Source of the DNA: Candidatus Doudnabacteria bacterium
Lineage (GTDB): Bacteria; Patescibacteriota; Doudnabacteria; UBA920
NCBI GenBank assembly: GCA_903913365.1
Contig: CAIWKW010000007.1
Location: 1 to 9,193, forward strand
Direction of reading: 5' to 3'
DNA length: 9,193 nucleotides
In this document: positions 6,280-9,193 of the stretch, piece by piece
How positions within the stretch are numbered: the stretch's first letter is position 1
Layout: every line of letters begins with the position of its first letter
Notes under the pieces: model-generated
Database searches by the model: none
What the model was told of the DNA's origin: nothing
Seen by the model: only the letters and a program-made list of their open reading frames with translations
Made by a program: the position numbers and the translations under genes

Positions 6280-6564
6280 GTGGACGAAGTTTTCATGATG
6301 AATCCGGCAGAAAGTCTTATGCTGAGTGAACCGACCACAGAAAAATTCGCCGGTTCCGGCATTGCAACTCTTCGGGCGCTGGTTACGCTTTCCGTTGACC
6401 AGGCCAGCACAAAACTCGGCCAAAGGGCGTTTCTTGAAACGCTTAAGGCTCTTATGGCCGTACATCTCGGCTTTGAGATGGACGAACGCGAGGTTCGGAC
6501 TTGGAGGCCAGGCCGAAGAGTTAATGGCTTTGAAGAGCCAGTAAGGCACAGAAGGCGAAGGTGA
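6280..6564 (+). CDS. Hypothetical small protein, 94 residues, GTG start
   Basis: A 94-residue frame starts at GTG with AAGGAGG just upstream and ends at TGA 6562-6564, with a GC-rich hairpin 26 nt later. The protein begins MDEVFMMNPAESLM, contains two likely helices (about 27-45 and 46-68, the latter GQRAFLETLKALMAVHLGFE), and ends in a basic tail (VRHRRRR). No membrane segment, metal site or known motif is visible. The third codon positions are G/C-rich and the base pattern is protein-like, which supports coding over chance. It is divergently arranged with the 56-residue gene, and the 177-bp gap between them holds both promoters and repeat copy C. The basic tail could bind nucleic acid, but that is only a guess. 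Family unknown. Confidence 0.6.
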   Translation: MDEVFMMNPAESLMLSEPTTEKFAGSGIATLRALVTLSVDQASTKLGQRAFLETLKALMAVHLGFEMDEREVRTWRPGRRVNGFEEPVRHRRRR

Positions 6565-6590
6565 TTTTCCGCCGTCTCATTAGCTGCAGC

Positions 6591-6626
6591 GCCGCCAATA
6601 TACCTTCGGGTTGAGGCGGCATTACT
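6591..6626 (+). terminator. Terminator-like hairpin after the 94-residue gene
   Basis: GCCGCC (6591-6596) pairs with GGCGGC (6615-6620), and an inner ACC-TTCG-GGT (6602-6611) forms a stable UUCG tetraloop. The following tract (ATTACTATTTGTTTT) is only moderately T-rich. Confidence 0.6.
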
Positions 6627-6690
6627 ATTTGTTTTCAAACTAAATGGTTTAAAATTTAATCTTTTAGTTAAGAAAGCCAGAAATTATTAA

Positions 6691-6723
6691 AAATGCTTTA
6701 ATTTTAGCAAATGCTGTTTAATT
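6691..6723 (+). repeat. Imperfect direct repeat upstream of the RNA promoter
   Basis: AAATGCTTTAATT (6691-6703) and AAATGCTGTTTAATT (6709-6723) are 18 bp apart start to start and end 3 bp before the -35 box. They could be a regulator site or an A/T-rich UP element. The rest of 6627-6690 shows nothing I can interpret. Confidence 0.45.
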
Positions 6724-6726
6724 ATC

Positions 6727-6772
6727 TTGACAGAATAAAATACTTTGATAAACTATTAATGTAACTTAATAT
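6727..6772 (+). promoter_or_regulatory. Promoter(s) of the structured RNA region
   Basis: A perfect TTGACA (6727-6732) is followed 16 bp later by TAAACT (6749-6754), giving a start near 6761. A second reading, TTGATA (6745-6750) with TAATAT (6767-6772) and 16 bp spacing, gives a start near 6779, right at the first stem of the RNA. Confidence 0.65.
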
Positions 6773-6778
6773 TTTTGC

Positions 6779-6959
6779 AGACACGCCTAAACTTCCTTAT
6801 CGCTTTGTTATCTGGTTTAGGCGGCGGGCCTCTATATATAGAGGCAGGGTAATGGCGATAATCCGGGCACATAGAATTTTTCTATGTCCCAGATTTTCTC
6901 GAAAAACCTAAATAACTTTTTAATCAGCCCAAACGGACTTTATGTCTGTTTGGTTTTTT
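6779..6959 (+). ncRNA. Candidate structured RNA, free-standing or leader of the Com-like gene
   Basis: No protein-like frame is present, but stems are dense. H1: CGCCTAAAC (6784-6792) pairs with GTTTAGGCG (6815-6823), 9 bp. The H1 loop carries TTATCGC (6797-6803), complementary to GCGATAA (6855-6861), which would make a pseudoknot. H2: GCCTCTATATATAGAGGC (6828-6845) is a perfect palindrome. H3: GGG-C-ACATAGA (6865-6875) pairs with TCTATGT-CCC (6881-6890). CCTAAA recurs at 6907-6912 and could replace the 5' strand of H1. The region starts at a promoter and ends at an intrinsic terminator. I do not recognise a known RNA class (it does not match tmRNA, RNase P, SRP, 6S or the common riboswitches as I recall them). 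The terminator only 12 nt before the next start codon also fits a transcription-attenuation leader. Confidence 0.6.
6929..6959 (+). terminator. Intrinsic terminator at the end of the structured RNA
   Basis: CCAAACGGAC (6929-6938) pairs with GTCTGTTTGG (6944-6953) over 10 bp including one G-U, with loop TTTAT, then six Ts (6954-6959). Confidence 0.9.
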
Positions 6960-6971
6960 AATTTATATTTT

Positions 6972-7154
6972 ATGACACAAATATTGCAAGAGTTCCGATG
7001 CCCCAACTGCCATAAACTTTTGTTTAAGGGCCTTTTGGAGAATGAGGGTAGCGTGGTGGAAATAAAGTGCAAGAGCTGCAAGGAGCTAAACAACTTTCAG
7101 GGCTGCGCCCACAAAGAAGCGGTGATAATGCAGGAAAAAGTGCAAATGTTTTAA
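6972..7154 (+). CDS. Com-like zinc-ribbon protein, 60 residues
   Basis: The protein opens MTQILQEFRCPNCHKLLFKG and carries CPNC (C10, C13) and CKSC (C33, C36) with VEIKC before the second pair. This four-cysteine zinc ribbon, with the KLLFKG and EIKC phrases, is the pattern of the phage Mu Com family, small nucleic-acid binding regulators (Mu Com activates translation of mom). Known CPR genomes often carry such stand-alone copies; here no mom-like gene is near, so the target is unknown. An upstream in-frame ATG at 6942 sits inside the loop of the preceding terminator, so the start at 6972 is preferred. There is no Shine-Dalgarno. Expression therefore seems to depend on readthrough of the terminator or an unseen promoter. 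A further Cys45 and His47 follow the ribbon. Its own terminator comes 5 nt after the stop. Confidence 0.85.
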   Translation: MTQILQEFRCPNCHKLLFKGLLENEGSVVEIKCKSCKELNNFQGCAHKEAVIMQEKVQMF

Positions 7155-7159
7155 CTATT

Positions 7160-7191
7160 AAACCGTCCTAATATTATTGGGGCGGTTTTTT
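7160..7191 (+). terminator. Intrinsic terminator of the Com-like gene
   Basis: AAACCGTCC (7160-7168) pairs with GGGCGGTTT (7180-7188) with one G-U pair and an 11-nt loop. The T-run is 7186-7191. Confidence 0.92.
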
Positions 7192-7210
7192 AAAACAAAC
7201 AAAAAATAAA

Positions 7211-8419
7211 ATGGAGGGGAGTCAGGTAAAAAATGAGCTAGTTTTGGGTATAAAAGCCTCTATTATTAGGCTAGTTTATTTAATTATAGAAGAAGCAAAT
7301 AAGCTGCGCGCCTCGGACATCCATATTGATCCGCAGGCGGATTTTTTATTTGTCCGCTACAGGGTGGACGGCGTGCTGCAGGAAATGCATAAAATTTCAA
7401 AAGACATTCATTCGGAAATTATCAGCAGAATTAAAATATTATCCGGCCTTAGGACAGATGAACATCAGTCGGCGCAAGACGGCAGATTCAGGCACACGCT
7501 CATAAACGGCTGTCCGGTGGATGTGCGTGTTTCCATAACCCCGACTTATTACGGGGAAAATACGGTGTTGCGCTTGCTGTCCGACACTTCAGTGGAATTT
7601 AGTCTGGAAAATCTGGATTTTTCTGAATCTAACCGAAAGAAAATTCAAAGCGCGCTTATGCGCCCGTATGGCATGATTTTGGTAACCGGTCCTACCGGAA
7701 GCGGAAAAACATCCACATTATATACTTTAATAAAAAAACTTAACACCAGGGAAGTGTCTATAGTTACAATTGAGGACCCTGTGGAGTATGCGATTTCAGG
7801 AATAACTCAAATTCAGGCTAATGCCAAAAGCGGTTTAACTTTTGCCAACGGCCTCAGAAGCATTTTAAGGCAGGATCCCAATATAATTATGATTGGTGAA
7901 ATTAGGGACGGAGAGACGGCGGGTATTGCCGTAAACACAGCATTAACCGGACATTTGATTTTGTCCACTTTGCACACAAATGATGCGGCAACAACTCTTC
8001 CCCGGCTAACCGATATGAAAATTGAGCCTTACTTAATATCTTCAACGGTTAATTTGGTTATTGGCCAAAGGCTGCTTAGAAGAATTTGTTTAAATTGCAG
8101 GCAGGAAGATTCCACTTCCGACCTTGAATATAAGAGTCTGATGAAAAATTTAAAACTGCCGAAAAACAAAATAAAATTTTATAAGGGAATTGGTTGTGAA
8201 AAATGCAACTTTAGCGGATTTTTGGGCCGAGTGGGCGTACATGAGGTACTTGTCCCAACTATAAAAATCAGGGAAGCCATTTTGGAAAAGAAGTCCGCCG
8301 ATGAAATTCGCAATTTGGCCATTAAACAGGGGATGACAACAATAATGCAGGATGGTTTGGAAAAAGCCGCACAAGGAATCACCTCCCTGCCCGAAGTGCT
8401 AAAAATGCTTTATGAATAG
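7211..8419 (+). CDS. pilB: PilB/GspE-type type IV pilus assembly ATPase (short form)
   Basis: This is the hexameric cytoplasmic ATPase that powers pilin polymerisation at the inner face of the membrane. In its 402 residues one sees the N2 domain (ASDIHIDP at 34-41, RYRVDGVLQE), Walker A GPTGSGKT (160-167, Lys166), the Asp box IEDPVE (187-192), Walker B with MIGEIRD (Glu230), the His box (His248 to His255, TGHLILSTLHTNDA), and the four-cysteine zinc motif C293-x2-C296 ... C329-x2-C332. The zinc motif marks PilB/GspE and argues against PilT. Full-size homologs have about 560 residues; the N1 (MshEN-like) domain is missing. The ATG is followed at once by GGAGGGG inside codons 1-3, so this Shine-Dalgarno-like sequence cannot serve this start. 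No other in-frame start is better placed. The last codons overlap pilC. Confidence 0.95.
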   Translation: MEGSQVKNELVLGIKASIIRLVYLIIEEANKLRASDIHIDPQADFLFVRYRVDGVLQEMHKISKDIHSEIISRIKILSGLRTDEHQSAQDGRFRHTLINGCPVDVRVSITPTYYGENTVLRLLSDTSVEFSLENLDFSESNRKKIQSALMRPYGMILVTGPTGSGKTSTLYTLIKKLNTREVSIVTIEDPVEYAISGITQIQANAKSGLTFANGLRSILRQDPNIIMIGEIRDGETAGIAVNTALTGHLILSTLHTNDAATTLPRLTDMKIEPYLISSTVNLVIGQRLLRRICLNCRQEDSTSDLEYKSLMKNLKLPKNKIKFYKGIGCEKCNFSGFLGRVGVHEVLVPTIKIREAILEKKSADEIRNLAIKQGMTTIMQDGLEKAAQGITSLPEVLKMLYE

Positions 8420-9193
8420 GTATAAAAAATTGTGGGGAATTTTTGTTGTGGAAAAGTTTTTGTCCATGCCGGCCAAAGACCGAATCTCTTTTGCCAAAAG
8501 ACTGTCTGTTCTTATTTCCGCTCAACTGCCTATTTTAAAAGCCCTGCAAGTCATAAAAAATCAAACGGCCGGCCGAAGGGCTGTTTTTATTATTGATAAA
8601 ATAATTTCCGAAGTGGAGAGCGGCCAGTTTCTTTCTTCGGCAATGTCGCAATTCGGAAAGGTTTTTTCGGAATTTGAAATAAGCATTGTAAGAATAGGGG
8701 AGGTAAGCGGCAGTTTGAGCGAGAATTTAAATTACCTGGCTGAAGAATTGAAAAAGAAACAGGAGTTAAAGAAAAAAATTATTTCCGCCCTTATTTACCC
8801 TTCATTAATTGTCTTTATAACTTTTGCCATTACAGGTCTTTTGGCGGTTTATGTATTGCCGAAAATTCTGCCGATTTTCGCCAGTTTTAAATCAGAGTTG
8901 CCTTTAAGTACAAAAATTCTGATTTTTTTCACCAATTTTATGTCCAAGGATTGGGGGTATGTTTTGATTTTTGTGCTGGCAATCTTTATCTCAATTCCCT
9001 GGTTTTTAAAAATTTCAACAGTCCGAAAACATTTTGACAGGCTAATTTTGCGTTTGCCCATTTTGGGTAATATGTTTAGAAGTTTTTATCTGGCAAATTT
9101 TTGCCGGACTCTGGGGCTTCTGCTTAAGAGCGACGTTATAATTATGGAATCGATAAAAATTACTTCAGCGACTATTTTTAACCAAGCCTATAA
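8412..9193 (+). CDS. pilC: PilC/GspF inner-membrane platform protein (3' end outside window)
   Basis: PilC is the membrane platform that couples the PilB motor to the growing pilus. The frame starts with ATG at 8412, overlapping the end of pilB by 8 nt, and stays open for 260 codons to the window edge. The first GspF domain is clear: RISFAKRLSVLISAQLPILKAL, then IVRIGEVSGSLSENL and ALIYPSLI. Membrane helices lie at about 131-150 and 183-199. The second GspF domain begins with LPILGNMFRSFYLANFCRTL and is cut short. Typical homologs have 50-60 extra residues before the first domain; here only about 20 precede it, so this copy is N-terminally compact, like its PilB. In the second domain the usual sGV is SDV. 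Translational coupling with pilB is likely. Confidence 0.93.
   Translation, partial: MNRYKKLWGIFVVEKFLSMPAKDRISFAKRLSVLISAQLPILKALQVIKNQTAGRRAVFIIDKIISEVESGQFLSSAMSQFGKVFSEFEISIVRIGEVSGSLSENLNYLAEELKKKQELKKKIISALIYPSLIVFITFAITGLLAVYVLPKILPIFASFKSELPLSTKILIFFTNFMSKDWGYVLIFVLAIFISIPWFLKISTVRKHFDRLILRLPILGNMFRSFYLANFCRTLGLLLKSDVIIMESIKITSATIFNQAY

Noticed and set aside
6177..6638. Minus-strand frame of 153 residues
   Set aside because: Serine/arginine-rich shadow of the plus-strand 94-residue gene. It runs through the promoter, repeat copy C and the terminator hairpin without its own signals.
6779..6860. Twister or pistol ribozyme
   Set aside because: The UAA next to the first stem recalls twister, but here those bases are fully paired in H1. 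The loop pseudoknot recalls pistol, but the conserved strand sequences do not match.
6942..6971. Longer start for the Com-like protein
   Set aside because: The ATG at 6942 lies in the loop of an intrinsic terminator and adds residues (SVWFFNLYF) not expected in the zinc-ribbon family.
8849..9061. Minus-strand frame of 70 residues
   Set aside because: Antisense shadow of the pilC membrane region.
1..9193. CRISPR array, tRNA, rRNA or insertion sequence
   Set aside because: No regularly spaced repeats, no cloverleaf with TTCRA and CCA-type ends, no rRNA-like stretch, and no transposase frame were seen.

Overview
The window looks like a piece of a Patescibacteria (CPR) genome, most likely Parcubacteria-like. 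The clues are a compact type IV pilus ATPase lacking its usual N-terminal domain, overlapped by a shortened PilC/GspF gene, a lone Com-like zinc-ribbon gene, an orphan protein opening MPEKFRGE, and short self-contained transcription units. This assignment is inference; no rRNA or other marker is present.

Layout. Positions 1-2553 hold the last ~90% of uvrA (nucleotide excision repair), closed by a strong terminator. A consensus-like promoter at 2682-2710 then drives two translationally coupled, paralogous, single-pass membrane proteins (2762-3834) that resemble miniature SPFH/band-7 proteins. They end in their own terminator. A separate AT-richer gene (4081-5688) encodes a 535-residue protein whose C-terminal domain carries a His/Cys dyad in a caspase-like (clan CD) arrangement. 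From 5689 to 6970 come short units: a 56-residue gene on the minus strand with a perfect Shine-Dalgarno and its own terminator, a divergent 94-residue gene, and a promoter followed by a richly folded RNA region. That region ends in an intrinsic terminator 12 nt before the Com-like gene. The right end (7211-9193) is the start of a type IV pilus/competence operon, pilB then pilC, with the second gene cut by the window edge.

How it fits together. uvrA and the pilus genes are core functions at the flanks. The ~4.4 kb between them is accessory: each unit has its own promoter and terminator, and the G/C-richer units (2762-3834, 5932-6102, 6280-6564) differ from the AT-rich protease-like gene. Three diverged copies of one intergenic element (a conserved box, then a variable hairpin or AT-rich stretch with a T-tract) sit at 2631, 3955 and 6180, each ahead of a short unit.

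The most interesting items are the predicted RNA at ~6779-6959 (hairpin-loop pseudoknot, possible switch or ribozyme-like leader), the caspase-like protein, the tandem mini-SPFH pair and the repeated intergenic element.
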